DNA of 63,945 nucleotides from CAYVWB01 sp964455395 (GTDB taxonomy: Bacteria > Desulfobacterota > Desulfovibrionia > Desulfovibrionales > Desulfovibrionaceae): positions 1 through 63,945 of the forward strand of contig CAYVWB010000019.1 of the NCBI GenBank assembly GCA_964455395.1, written 5' to 3'. The position numbers were made by a program, and so were the translations under genes. Shown one piece after another: positions 26,842-35,854 of the stretch (the stretch's first letter is position 1; every line of letters begins with the position of its first letter). Under the pieces are notes generated by a model, which made no database searches, had not been told where the DNA came from, and was given only the letters and a program-made list of their open reading frames with translations.

Positions 26842-27918
26842 CTAACGTATACGCGTCGCCGAGAAGGAGCCGCCGCGGAGGGTGTTGACAGCTTTCAGGG
26901 CGTAGTTTTCGAACCCATAGCCACAGAAGTTCACAGCGGCGTCGGTCATGGTCAGTCTCAAACCTGAGGGAATACCGAGCACAGGCGGCGTGCCGATAAC
27001 GATGCAGTTTTCACACAAAGGCATGTGCTTGAGATGTTCGCCTTCAAGCATGGCGTGACGCAAGGTGCGCATGGCTTCGCCGTTCCAGATTGAGGGAAAG
27101 GATTGCTCATGAATGTTGCCGAGCACATGCTCATGGTTTGCGTCGTAAATGCAAGGCAACACATCGCCGTTCCAGGCGATGGCTGTCGTGTTCCACAATC
27201 GGGAGCAGGGCAGGTACAAGCCCTCGTGGCGGCGGGTGGAGAACTCGTCCGTGTCCTTGAAGGTGCTACCCCAGGAAGCGACCTCGCGCAGCCGTACTTC
27301 ATCGACGAGGCCTTCGAACCGACTCAGGAAGGCTTCCCTTTCGGACTCGGCGCAGCTGGCGAGGTCCAGCTTGAGGATGGAGAGAACGCAGTAGGGCGTC
27401 TTGCGACCCAGCTGTTTCTTCAGGCGGAGGAAGTGGAGAATGTTCTCCAGTGTTTCGTGAAAGTCGGCGCCTCGTCTGGCGCGTTCGTACTGCTCGGCGT
27501 TGAAGCCGTCGAAGGCGAAGGAAATGTGCCGCAAGCCACTCTCGAGGAGTTCCCGGCTGAGCTCCGGCGTGAGCAGCGTGGCGTTGGTGTTGAGCATGAC
27601 TTTGACGCCGCGCTGCGAAGCGTGGCGGACCATGTTCGTGAATTGCGGATGCAGGAGGGACTCACCGTTGATGGCGAGGGTGACGGCGGAAGTGAACGGC
27701 GCGATGGCGTCCAGAGTGCGTGTATAGTCCTCCAGCGTCATGGCGCCTTTTTCGATGCGCACCATGCCTGTGCCATTGGGGCACATGACGCAGCGCAAGT
27801 TGCATCGATTCGTCGGTTCCAGCCAGACGAATGTGGGCAGTGTGGGCGCAGTCGTACGGCCTTGCTTGAGCGCGTACAAGGCGCGTAGATTGTTCATGGC
27901 GATGGCGATGGACTTCAT
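26842..27918 (-). CDS. Radical-SAM/SPASM-type protein
   Basis: A 358-residue radical-SAM enzyme with Cys39-x3-Cys43-x2-Cys46 followed by Pro-Asn-Gly, a degenerate Ile-Asn-Gly-Glu-Ser in place of Gly-Gly-Glu-Pro, and C-terminal cysteines (Pro-Cys-Ser, Pro-Cys-Ile, Cys-Glu-Asn-Cys) that may bind an auxiliary cluster. A good AGGGTGA site precedes ATG 27918. It is the last gene of a long minus-strand run and follows two duplicated B12 radical-SAM genes. The altered GGEP motif is worth noting. Reaction unknown. Confidence 0.82.
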   Translation of the reverse strand: MKSIAIAMNNLRALYALKQGRTTAPTLPTFVWLEPTNRCNLRCVMCPNGTGMVRIEKGAMTLEDYTRTLDAIAPFTSAVTLAINGESLLHPQFTNMVRHASQRGVKVMLNTNATLLTPELSRELLESGLRHISFAFDGFNAEQYERARRGADFHETLENILHFLRLKKQLGRKTPYCVLSILKLDLASCAESEREAFLSRFEGLVDEVRLREVASWGSTFKDTDEFSTRRHEGLYLPCSRLWNTTAIAWNGDVLPCIYDANHEHVLGNIHEQSFPSIWNGEAMRTLRHAMLEGEHLKHMPLCENCIVIGTPPVLGIPSGLRLTMTDAAVNFCGYGFENYALKAVNTLRGGSFSATRIR

Positions 27919-27919
27919 G

Positions 27920-29407
27920 TCACCCTGTTATCTTGTAATTGATCATGGCCGTGCGCACCGCTTCGAAATAGCTTGAATATTTGTTTGTCTTCATTTGCAG
28001 CCAAGCGCCTTTGAGCAAGACGTCCATGCGGATGGTGGCCATCTTCAGCAGAAAACCGTAGAAACCGACATAGCGAAAGAGGTTCATGTTGGCGCTGCGT
28101 TGGGCTTTTGACTCGAACAAGGCGCGGTAATGAGCGAGCGTTTTCTGGCTCAAGGCGGAGCGATATGTCTGATTTTCCGTGAGCGAATAGGAGAGTGTGT
28201 CGATGAGGGCGTCGTCCTCTTCATTGAAATAGCGGGTGCCGGGCATGGGCATGTAGTAATTCACCGCCACGAACGTCGGCTTGATGGATTCGAGGAACTC
28301 GGCAGTCATGTCCAGGTCGTCCACCGTCTCTTCAGGTAAGCCGACGATCATGTACGCATAGGAGCAGATGTCTGCTGCGTTGATGCGCGCCACGGCTTCC
28401 CGGGCCATCTCGATGGTGGTTCCCTTGTTCACGATCTCGAGGATGCGCGGCGAACCGGACTCCACGCCAAGCGCCAGCTGGATGAAGCCCGTACGGCGCA
28501 TCAGCGCAAGGGTTTCCCGGCTGGGCGTGCGGTCCACGCGGGTTTGCGCATAGTAGGCCAAGCCGTCCAGCCCGGCCTCGTTGAGCTTGTGGCACAGCGC
28601 CACGATGCGTTCCTCCTTGTGATAAAAGAGGTCGTCCAGGAAAACCATGCCTTTGATGTTCCAATGCCTTCGCTGCCAACGTATTTCGTCCACGATATCG
28701 TCCAGGGGGCGTTCGCGGTAGATGTTGCGGACTTTTTCCGCGCAGAACTTGCAGTTGAAGGGGCAGCCCCGGTTGGCCATCATGAAGCCCGTGCGGATGT
28801 AATGCCCGGGGATGCCGCCCAGTTTGATGTCCGTGTATTGCGCGTAGTCCACCAGATGCAGCGCGGGGAACAGCAGCTTGTCCAGGCAGGTGGGTTCGCG
28901 GGGCGCGTTTTCGACGAGCTCGCCCTCGCGCATGTGGACCAAGCCTTTGATGTGATCCAGCGGGCTTCCGGCGTTCACGGCGTCAGCTGTTTCCACCATG
29001 GTGGTTTCGCCTTCGCCGACGACCACGGCGTCTGCGCCGTATTCCAGATACTTGGAGGCCATGTAGGAGGGGTCTTTGCCGCCGCAGATGATGAACTTGC
29101 CTGAGGTATGCTGGCGGATGCGCGCTATCTGTTGCGCTGTCACGGCTCTGTTCCAGCTGATGACGCCGAAGCCGTAGATATCCGCATCATACGCGAAGAG
29201 GGATTTCCAGAGGGCGTGGTTGCGGGAATCGTCGAAATTTTCGTCGAAGAACTCGAACACGCGCACTTCATAGCCGGCGTCCAGCAGCGCGCTGGCCACA
29301 TACAGCAAACCAAGGCCCGGACGCCAGCCTCTGCGCGGGTTGATGAGCGCGACCTTGTTGCGGGGGCGTCCCGTTGCGGGCGTTCTGGTGCGTGTGTCTT
29401 TGTCCAT
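27920..29407 (-). CDS. B12-binding-domain radical-SAM enzyme (tandem paralogue A)
   Basis: The 495-residue protein pairs a cobalamin-binding-type domain (about 18-150; Leu-Gly-Leu-Leu-Tyr-Val-Ala, Cys-Gly-Gly-Lys, Val-Gly-Glu-Gly-Glu) with a radical-SAM core at Cys215-x3-Cys219-x2-Cys222, Gly-Val-Glu-Ser-Gly and Gly-Leu-Pro-Glu-Glu-Thr. A helical C-terminal tail of about 80 residues follows Met-Pro-Met-Pro-Gly-Thr. It is clearly homologous along its length to the next gene upstream (29409-30959). The genes are separated by one base, suggesting co-translation and perhaps two consecutive reactions on one substrate. Confidence 0.87.
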   Translation of the reverse strand: MDKDTRTRTPATGRPRNKVALINPRRGWRPGLGLLYVASALLDAGYEVRVFEFFDENFDDSRNHALWKSLFAYDADIYGFGVISWNRAVTAQQIARIRQHTSGKFIICGGKDPSYMASKYLEYGADAVVVGEGETTMVETADAVNAGSPLDHIKGLVHMREGELVENAPREPTCLDKLLFPALHLVDYAQYTDIKLGGIPGHYIRTGFMMANRGCPFNCKFCAEKVRNIYRERPLDDIVDEIRWQRRHWNIKGMVFLDDLFYHKEERIVALCHKLNEAGLDGLAYYAQTRVDRTPSRETLALMRRTGFIQLALGVESGSPRILEIVNKGTTIEMAREAVARINAADICSYAYMIVGLPEETVDDLDMTAEFLESIKPTFVAVNYYMPMPGTRYFNEEDDALIDTLSYSLTENQTYRSALSQKTLAHYRALFESKAQRSANMNLFRYVGFYGFLLKMATIRMDVLLKGAWLQMKTNKYSSYFEAVRTAMINYKITG

Positions 29408-29408
29408 G

Positions 29409-30959
29409 TCAGAACCACTGCTTTTGGAATTGGATGGCGTCTTTCACCACGGCCATGGCGCTCATCTGGTGTGTCTGTTTGCGCACGTAGCGAATCCAGA
29501 ACCCTTCGACGAGCGCCATGGGATGCAGTAGCAGGAAACGCGCCATGTCCCGGAAAAAGGCCGGATAGGTGAAGAGGTTCGTGTTGCGGTTGACCATGGA
29601 CATGGCCGTGAATTCGTTGCCCACGTCGTTGAGCGTCTCCAGCGGATCGGTCGTGGAGAATTCGGGATAATCCGTGGTGTAGGAAAATCCCTTGAAGTGC
29701 TTGCCCCCGATGAGGTGTTTCGCATTGGCCACATCGAATTCGAAGGACTTCGTGCCCGGCATGGGCATGTAGAAACTCACAGCCACGTTGGTGGCCCGGA
29801 TGCGCTCCAGGAGCCGGCGGGTGGCGTCGCGGTCCTCGGCGGTTTCCTCCGGATGGCCCACGATGATGAACGCCAGGGTGTTCACGCCAACCCGGTTGTA
29901 CACGGCGAAGGCGTCTTCTATGGTCTGCACGGTGGTTTTCTTGTTCATGGCGTCAAGAATCTTTTGGGAGCCGCTCTCCACCCCCACCATGAGCAGCAGC
30001 AACCCAGCCTCCTTGAGTGCTGCGATGACCTCTTCATCCACGATATCCACCCGCGCGTGGCAGGAGAACTGGAAGCGCATGCCGCGCGCTTTCACTTTGT
30101 CGCAGAATTCCAGCACGCGTTTCTTCTTGTAATAGAACAAGTCGTCCAGGATGACGAAGGCTTCCGCGCCGAACTCGTCCATTTGCCACTGCATCTCGTC
30201 CAGGAGGTCGTCTATGCTTCGTTCGCGGAAGCTGTTGCGCAGGTGCGTGGTGCAGAACGCGCACCGGAAGGGGCACCCACGGGAACTGAACACGTACCCC
30301 GTTTTCAGATAATGGCCCGGCACCCCCTGGAAACGAAAATCCACGTATTTGCGGTAATCCACCAGATGAAACGCCGGCCGTAATATGGAGTCCAGGGGCA
30401 GCATGTCGCGCGGCTTCGTCTCCACCACTTCGCCGTCCCGCAGGTAGGCCAGGCCGGGCATGTCGTCCACAGGTTCGTTGAAGTCCAGACGGTCCAGCAG
30501 CTCCACCGTGGAGATTTCCCCTTCCCCCACGATGCAGTAATCGGCGCCGTGCTCCAGCAGTTCCTGCGGGCTGACGGTGACGTGCTTGCCCCCACAAATG
30601 ATGAGCGCATGGGGCGCTGCTGCCCGGATGCGCGCCATGAGCGCTTGCACGATGTGGCATGTGGAGCTGATGACGCTGGAAGCGACAACGTCCGGCGCCC
30701 ACGCGACGAAGTCTTTCCACAGCTTCTTGTTGCGGCGGATGTTGGGAGGGTACATCTCGTCCAGAAACTCGAACACGCGGACGTCGTATCCCACATCCTG
30801 CAGATACGCCGCCACGTACAGCAGCCCCAAAGAAGGGCGCCCCCCTTTGCGCGGCTGAATCAATGCGATGCGGCGCCACCGACGATTCGCCGCCCGCTCA
30901 CGGCTGCGCTGGAGCACCGCGTTGGCTTCCGCCAGTATCTGCGCGTCTGATGCCTGCAT
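29409..30959 (-). CDS. B12-binding-domain radical-SAM enzyme (tandem paralogue B)
   Basis: A 516-residue class B radical-SAM enzyme: N-terminal cobalamin-type domain (about 30-160; Leu-Gly-Leu-Leu-Tyr-Val-Ala-Ala, Cys-Gly-Gly-Lys-His, Val-Gly-Glu-Gly-Glu), core cluster Cys229-x3-Cys233-x2-Cys236, Gly-Val-Glu-Ser-Gly, and Met-Pro-Met-Pro-Gly-Thr. Shared landmarks with its neighbour include Pro-Gly-His-Tyr and Arg-Gly-Cys-Pro-Phe. AGGAG lies upstream of the preceding aminotransferase's start region and eight bases separate the two genes. Methyl transfer to carbon is the commonest activity of the class. Confidence 0.87.
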   Translation of the reverse strand: MQASDAQILAEANAVLQRSRERAANRRWRRIALIQPRKGGRPSLGLLYVAAYLQDVGYDVRVFEFLDEMYPPNIRRNKKLWKDFVAWAPDVVASSVISSTCHIVQALMARIRAAAPHALIICGGKHVTVSPQELLEHGADYCIVGEGEISTVELLDRLDFNEPVDDMPGLAYLRDGEVVETKPRDMLPLDSILRPAFHLVDYRKYVDFRFQGVPGHYLKTGYVFSSRGCPFRCAFCTTHLRNSFRERSIDDLLDEMQWQMDEFGAEAFVILDDLFYYKKKRVLEFCDKVKARGMRFQFSCHARVDIVDEEVIAALKEAGLLLLMVGVESGSQKILDAMNKKTTVQTIEDAFAVYNRVGVNTLAFIIVGHPEETAEDRDATRRLLERIRATNVAVSFYMPMPGTKSFEFDVANAKHLIGGKHFKGFSYTTDYPEFSTTDPLETLNDVGNEFTAMSMVNRNTNLFTYPAFFRDMARFLLLHPMALVEGFWIRYVRKQTHQMSAMAVVKDAIQFQKQWF

Positions 30960-30967
30960 GGCGGCTC

Positions 30968-32212
30968 CTACTTCTGGAAGAATTCTCGTACTTTTTCAGC
31001 AAAGTAAAGGATGTCGCGCTCCGCAAGGCTCACATGGGTGGGCAGGAAGAGCACCGCCCCATCCAGACGCTTTGCCACGGGATATTCGTTTCTGGCGTAC
31101 TGACGATACGCCTCATGTTGAGAGATGTCCGTGGCGGACTCGTCTTGGGAATCGATGCGGTTTCTGGTGAGGAATGCTTGCAGCGCCTGCTTGCGCTCGG
31201 TGTGCATGGCGTAATGGACGCCCACGTGGGGGCGGTCTTCGCTGTCCGGCGGCAGGGTGAGGTCGCCTACGCCGGCAAGGCGACCGTTCAGCAACTGCAG
31301 GAAGGCGCGCCGTTTGGCGTTGGTCTCGTCCAGACGCTTGAGTTGGGAAAGGCCCAGCCACGCCTGAAGGTTGTTCATATCCACGGAAAAGCTCGCGGGG
31401 ATGGCGTCGTACGGCGCCACGCGGACCTTGAAGCGCTTGCCGTAGGCTTCCTTCCCCTCCACTTGGAACTTCCAGATGTAGCGGAACAGAAACAGCGGGT
31501 AGAAGAGGGGCTTGTTCAGCCACGTGAGGAGGACGCCCTTGAGCGTTTGGATGGTGAGATTCCTGGTGGAGATGAGCTGGAACTCCCGCTTCACGGAGCG
31601 CAAGGTCTCAGCCAGGACGTCGTCGTCCGTGGTCACCATGCCCCCGCCGAAATCGTAGATGGACTTGCCATAGCCGAAGCTGAATGCGCCCACATCGAAC
31701 GAACCGACGCGCTTCCCCTTGTACACCGCCCCGCAGGAACGCGCACAGTCTTCAAGGACGCGCAGGCCGTGCTTTCTGGCGATGGACATGATGGGGTCCA
31801 TGTCCGCAGCGAGGCCGTTGAGATGTGTGGGGAAGATGGCGCGGGTCTTGTCCGTGATGGCGGCTTCGATGAGGTCCGGATCGATGCTCATGGTTTCGAA
31901 ATCCACATCGACGAAGACGGGGGTATACCCGGCGTGGCGGATCATCTCCGCGTCCACCCAGAAGGTGAAGGCGGGGAGGATGATCTCGCTGCCGGGCTCG
32001 AAGCCCAGACCTTTGAGCGCGAAAAACATGCCGGCGCGGCAATAGGGGAAAGCGATGGCGTGTTTGACGCCGATGTATTGTGCGAAGGCGCGCTCCAGGT
32101 CGGGGACGTTGTCTGACTGTCTCGTTGCGCCGGGGGTGAGGAGGCTGCGCAGGCTGTGGAGCTGCTCATGCAAGCGGAGATCGACCTGGGTTCTGGAGAA
32201 GGCTTTGTACAT
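30968..32212 (-). CDS. DegT/DnrJ/EryC1 family aminotransferase
   Basis: A PLP-dependent sugar aminotransferase of 414 residues. Lys183 in Ser-Phe-Gly-Tyr-Gly-Lys is the expected Schiff-base lysine and Asp155 in Leu-Glu-Asp-Cys the pyridine-nitrogen partner. An unusual hydrophobic, aromatic segment at about 228-247 (Leu-Leu-Thr-Trp through Arg-Tyr-Ile-Trp) is inserted after the lysine domain and may hold the protein at the membrane or bind a lipid-linked substrate. AAGGAG precedes ATG 32212. A second DegT enzyme lies at 43370-44482, so two amino sugars, or one amino sugar and a dehydrase-type reaction, are possible. Confidence 0.87.
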   Translation of the reverse strand: MYKAFSRTQVDLRLHEQLHSLRSLLTPGATRQSDNVPDLERAFAQYIGVKHAIAFPYCRAGMFFALKGLGFEPGSEIILPAFTFWVDAEMIRHAGYTPVFVDVDFETMSIDPDLIEAAITDKTRAIFPTHLNGLAADMDPIMSIARKHGLRVLEDCARSCGAVYKGKRVGSFDVGAFSFGYGKSIYDFGGGMVTTDDDVLAETLRSVKREFQLISTRNLTIQTLKGVLLTWLNKPLFYPLFLFRYIWKFQVEGKEAYGKRFKVRVAPYDAIPASFSVDMNNLQAWLGLSQLKRLDETNAKRRAFLQLLNGRLAGVGDLTLPPDSEDRPHVGVHYAMHTERKQALQAFLTRNRIDSQDESATDISQHEAYRQYARNEYPVAKRLDGAVLFLPTHVSLAERDILYFAEKVREFFQK

Positions 32213-32341
32213 TGGGGAGCTCCTTGCGCCTGTTCGCAGCGTGGAGTTTTCAGATGGTGAAGCGGAGGCCCATGGCGGGGGGCGTTGCCCAGCGCATGGG
32301 TGCGTGTGGAGTCATGCAAACAAGGGGCCAATGCCGTCGGT

Positions 32342-33334
32342 CTAGAGACGTTGCCGAATCCGCCAGTTGTCACATTTGGCGCACAGCGCCACCTTGTTGT
32401 GGGTGCGTCGGAAGCGGCGCAATTTTTCGCCGCGCCACACGTCGTCAAGGCTGGTCTCCAGAATGTTGCCGAAGCGGTGTTTGGGCAAGGAACAGCATGG
32501 AATGAGGTCGCCTTGCTGGTTGATGTAGGGGTAGTCCAGCAGCCGCACGCAGAATCCGTCCAGTCGTAACAGCGACTTGAAGTGTTTGTACAAGAACCCT
32601 TTGTAGCCGGGGAAGAATCTGTCCTGAAGACTGTCGACGCGAATGGAAATCTCCCGGCGCAACGCGTCCACCCGCTTGAAAAAGGCTTTTTCTTCCGCTC
32701 TGTCCGGGCGTTCGATGCCGGTGTCGAAGTACATGTGCATGCGCAATACGTTCACCCGGTGGGCTTTGATGCTGTCAGCCCAGCGGATGATGTCCAGCAT
32801 GTCGTCCTCGCGGCCTTTCTGCAAGACGGATTGGATGATGATGCGGGGTGTGGTCGCCCCCCGCTCCCGTTTGAGCGCAGTCAAACGTTCTACGTTACGG
32901 ATGGCTGCGCCCACGGGGTGGCCGTCCGCTTCCTCCGCAGGGGGGCGGAGGGCGTCTATGGAGACGCTGAGGCTGTCCAGTCCGGAGTCGATGAGAGCGT
33001 GCATCTTCTCGTCCGTGTTCATCAACACGCCATTGGTGGTGGTCTTCACGACCATGCCCCGGTCTTTGCAGTAGCGTATGGCTTCTGTGAGCAGGGGATG
33101 GCAAAAGGGTTCGCCCAGTCCCACCAGGCTCACCTCGTTGACGCCGTCCAGCGAGTCGATGATGGCTCGAAACACGCTCATGTCGATGTGGGAGCGTTCC
33201 TGCTCAACGAAATGGATGGGGCACATCTTGCATTTGAAGTTGCAGACCGTGGTCACGTCCACTTGCGCGGAGCTGGGCTTGGGCCGGGGGATGCGCAGCG
33301 CGATGTGCAGGAATGTCTTGAGGGGCTCGATCAT
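32342..33334 (-). CDS. Radical-SAM/SPASM-type protein
   Basis: A 330-residue enzyme with Cys31-x3-Cys35-x2-Cys38, Gly-Leu-Gly-Glu-Pro, and C-terminal auxiliary cysteines (Gly-Phe-Cys, Pro-Cys-Cys, Cys-Ala-Lys-Cys). It aligns by eye with the plus-strand gene at 20045 through most of its length, for example Asp-Ile-Ile-Arg-Trp and Asp-Ala-Leu-Arg-Arg-Glu. AGGAGAG precedes the start and the ATG overlaps the stop of the gene upstream as... a four-base ATGA junction with 33331. Its position after an unknown propeller-like protein and a nucleotidyltransferase-like gene suggests a role in sugar or lipid modification. Confidence 0.83.
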   Translation of the reverse strand: MIEPLKTFLHIALRIPRPKPSSAQVDVTTVCNFKCKMCPIHFVEQERSHIDMSVFRAIIDSLDGVNEVSLVGLGEPFCHPLLTEAIRYCKDRGMVVKTTTNGVLMNTDEKMHALIDSGLDSLSVSIDALRPPAEEADGHPVGAAIRNVERLTALKRERGATTPRIIIQSVLQKGREDDMLDIIRWADSIKAHRVNVLRMHMYFDTGIERPDRAEEKAFFKRVDALRREISIRVDSLQDRFFPGYKGFLYKHFKSLLRLDGFCVRLLDYPYINQQGDLIPCCSLPKHRFGNILETSLDDVWRGEKLRRFRRTHNKVALCAKCDNWRIRQRL

Positions 33335-34608
33335 GGCTCTCCTAAGCGCCACCGGAGAATGGCGTTGTTCATGTTGGCCATGCAGTACAGATAGGGGACG
33401 CCGTCTTTGACGATGCGTTGCAGGGACCCCGCCCAGAGCCTTGGCAGGAACTCCATGGCGGTCATGCGCAGCTCCATGTCCAGGACGCCGACGCAGTGCG
33501 CGCCGCAGAAGTAAATGGCGTCGCCATGCCGCGCCAGCGTATACACCCGGAAGTTCTTGGTGTCGAATTTGCGGGTCCGAAGCAGGCGCTGTTCCGTGAG
33601 GCTGTACACGGCGAGTCGGTGCGCGCACTCATCCGCATTGGCAAGGATCAGCAAGCATTCGTTGTCCAGCACGGCGGCTTGCGTCACTTCGCCCGGCTTG
33701 GCGGTCCGTCCCAAATCCGGTTGGATGCGGCTTTGAACCGTCAACGTGTCGGACAAGATTTCGAGATATTGGGCGCCTGCGTCGTCGGTACAGGAAGCCA
33801 GCAGACGGCCGTCGGGGAAGGGCAGGATGCGGCCCACGCTCGCATGCGCGTCCACTTCCCGCACGAGAGCGCCCGAAGCGCGATCCACCTGCCGGATGAG
33901 ACGCGCGCCCCCGGCTTCCAGAAGGGTCAAGCGGGGGCCATGGTCGATCATGTAGGGTGACGCCGCCAGCTCCACCTCGCAGGGCGCAACCCCTCGAAAC
34001 GTCCAGTCCTCATCGAACAGCTCCACGCGACTGTTCTGGCCGACCAGGTGCGTGCGCGTGGCGGCGTCCCAGATGAGGCTGACAGGAAAATCGCCTGCAG
34101 CAGGGATCTGCGTCCTTTCCCAAAGCAGGGGGGTATGGGCGGGCAGGCGGACTGCGTGCGTTTCCTCCACAATGGCGTACAGTGTGGCGAGCATGGCTTC
34201 ATCCAGGAGCATCATCCTGGCGCTGTCCAGAATGGAGGCTGCCGCCTGGCTGTTCTCGGGATGTGCGCATGCGTGGCGCAGTCGGCGGGTGAAGTACTCG
34301 AAAAGCGCGCGTCCGAACTCGACCAGGCGTAACGCGCTGGCGCTGGCCACGTCGGGCAGGGTGGTGTGAACCATGTGGAAGGGGTAGCAAACGCCTGCGT
34401 CTTGGGGTCGGTTGTTCACAAAAGGTTGCAGGAAGTTGATGCGCTCGCGCAGTCCCACGGTCTGGCGCAGATGCTCGGCGATGCGCGCGTCTACTGCAGC
34501 GAACAGACCGGGCAGGTCTTCGGCGTGTGGCGTTTCGTCGTGGCGCTGGCAGGCTTCTTCGGTCATGGTCAGCGTCTTGTGGACGGCCGTTCTATCCAGC
34601 ACGTGCAT
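33331..34608 (-). CDS. Unrecognised protein, possibly beta-propeller-like
   Basis: I do not recognise this 425-residue protein. The N-terminal 170 residues are helical; the remainder alternates short hydrophobic strands with Asp/Gly turns (for example Ile-Leu-Pro-Phe-Pro-Asp-Gly-Arg-Leu-Leu-Ala and Val-Ala-Val-Tyr-like repeats), in the manner of WD40 or PQQ-type propellers, without clear family motifs. There is no signal peptide or TM helix. ATG 34608 overlaps the end of the upstream gene by 17 bases; ATG 34566 is an alternative. It is wedged between a nucleotidyltransferase-like gene and a radical-SAM gene, so it may scaffold or bind their product. Confidence 0.65.
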   Translation of the reverse strand: MHVLDRTAVHKTLTMTEEACQRHDETPHAEDLPGLFAAVDARIAEHLRQTVGLRERINFLQPFVNNRPQDAGVCYPFHMVHTTLPDVASASALRLVEFGRALFEYFTRRLRHACAHPENSQAAASILDSARMMLLDEAMLATLYAIVEETHAVRLPAHTPLLWERTQIPAAGDFPVSLIWDAATRTHLVGQNSRVELFDEDWTFRGVAPCEVELAASPYMIDHGPRLTLLEAGGARLIRQVDRASGALVREVDAHASVGRILPFPDGRLLASCTDDAGAQYLEILSDTLTVQSRIQPDLGRTAKPGEVTQAAVLDNECLLILANADECAHRLAVYSLTEQRLLRTRKFDTKNFRVYTLARHGDAIYFCGAHCVGVLDMELRMTAMEFLPRLWAGSLQRIVKDGVPYLYCMANMNNAILRWRLGEP

Positions 34609-35854
34609 GGACCTGCCGCTCCCTGGCGCTGAAGATGATCATGTCGAAGGCCGTCTCCACTCGCAAGGCCTGTTCGGGGTCCAGCGGTATGGGCGCGAAT
34701 TGGAGCGCCGGGTCATCCAGGTCCGGCAGCGTCCCGCATTCGGGCAAGACGGCGAAGGCGCCGTCGATGTCGTAGATCGTCGGGAACTCTTGTCTGCCAT
34801 GAATGACGGCACCGTTGTATTTGTTGATGCGGCGCATGGTTTCGTCCGTGGTCCAAGGCGCGTTGGGGGGGGCGAAGGGGGCGCGCACGGTGTACCCATC
34901 GTCGTGGGCGTCGCGCAGCAGCATGCAGCTCCAGCCCACGACGTTCTGCGGGGGGGGGCCCAAAGCCAGCCGGTTCTCTTGTCCGACCAGGTCCAACGTA
35001 TGCGCGGTGCGCCAGTCGAGGCTTTCCTTGCCGAAGGGGATCAGCACGACATGGAGGCTTTCCTCCAGACTGTCAGCGCCATGCACGACGAGCGTCACGC
35101 CGCCGTCGGCGTCACGCACCAGCCGGATGGTCAGGTCGTTGTGCTCCTCCACCCAGCAGAACCCGGCCGCGTCCGGTCCCCATGGTCGGTAAGCCACCCT
35201 GGCCATGGTGCCTTCCTTGATCCAGAGCATGGGTGCGGTCTCTTCATCCGCGAGATTGTCCGCGACAGCAGCCGGGTGGAATTCCCAGCCGAAGAGGGAG
35301 GGGGCGCGCGTGAAGACGCCATCGGTGGCGACGCCTTCATGCTCCCAGTCATGAACAAAAGGTTTGCTCACGCTGCAGGCGGGAAGGTGCGGCAATGGAG
35401 CGACGGTTTCATCTTCCAGGAAGAGCACGCCCGTGTCCGCCAGGTCCAGATGGCGGCAGTATTGGCAGGGGTTGTCACGCAGCATGACGGCGCTCACCAC
35501 CAGGCCGTGATGGTCCCTGGCCGTGTGGATGGCTTCCAGAATCAACGCGGTGGGGATGAGGGGGCAGCGGTAGTCGACGAGCATGATGCGTTCGTGGGAA
35601 GTGGGCGCCACCTCCAGGGCTCTGCGCGAGCCCGGCGGGAACGTTTCGGGACGGTCGAAGGGCTGCGTGTCCAGCAGGGCCAGCAGGCCATGCTCCCGCG
35701 CCAGGTCCTGCACCACGGGGAGGTTTGTGACGACAACGACTGGGAGGCCCAGACTGGTGAAGCGAGCGATCTGTCCGATGAGGATTCTGGCGCCTTGCTT
35801 GGACTGCCAGACCGCTTCACGTTCATCCAGGTATATGGGCATAATGATTTTCAT
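34592..35854 (-). CDS. Nucleotidyltransferase-like protein of the CMP-sugar synthetase type, with a long C-terminal extension
   Basis: A 420-residue protein. The first 150 residues alternate strands and helices like CMP-sugar cytidylyltransferases: a Gln-Gly-Ala-Arg loop, Val-Val-Val-Val-Thr-Asn, and Val-Asp-Tyr-Arg-Cys-Pro-Leu-Ile-Pro where synthetases have a strand ending in Ser-Pro-Leu. The exact Ala-Arg-Gly-Gly-Ser-Lys motif is missing. The remaining 270 residues are unrecognised and contain a Cys-Gln-Tyr-Cys pair near 157. GGGAGG precedes ATG 35854, which overlaps the upstream epimerase stop (ATGA). It may be a specialised or inactive relative of the NeuA-like enzyme encoded two genes upstream. 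Confidence 0.5.
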   Translation of the reverse strand: MKIIMPIYLDEREAVWQSKQGARILIGQIARFTSLGLPVVVVTNLPVVQDLAREHGLLALLDTQPFDRPETFPPGSRRALEVAPTSHERIMLVDYRCPLIPTALILEAIHTARDHHGLVVSAVMLRDNPCQYCRHLDLADTGVLFLEDETVAPLPHLPACSVSKPFVHDWEHEGVATDGVFTRAPSLFGWEFHPAAVADNLADEETAPMLWIKEGTMARVAYRPWGPDAAGFCWVEEHNDLTIRLVRDADGGVTLVVHGADSLEESLHVVLIPFGKESLDWRTAHTLDLVGQENRLALGPPPQNVVGWSCMLLRDAHDDGYTVRAPFAPPNAPWTTDETMRRINKYNGAVIHGRQEFPTIYDIDGAFAVLPECGTLPDLDDPALQFAPIPLDPEQALRVETAFDMIIFSARERQVHARAG

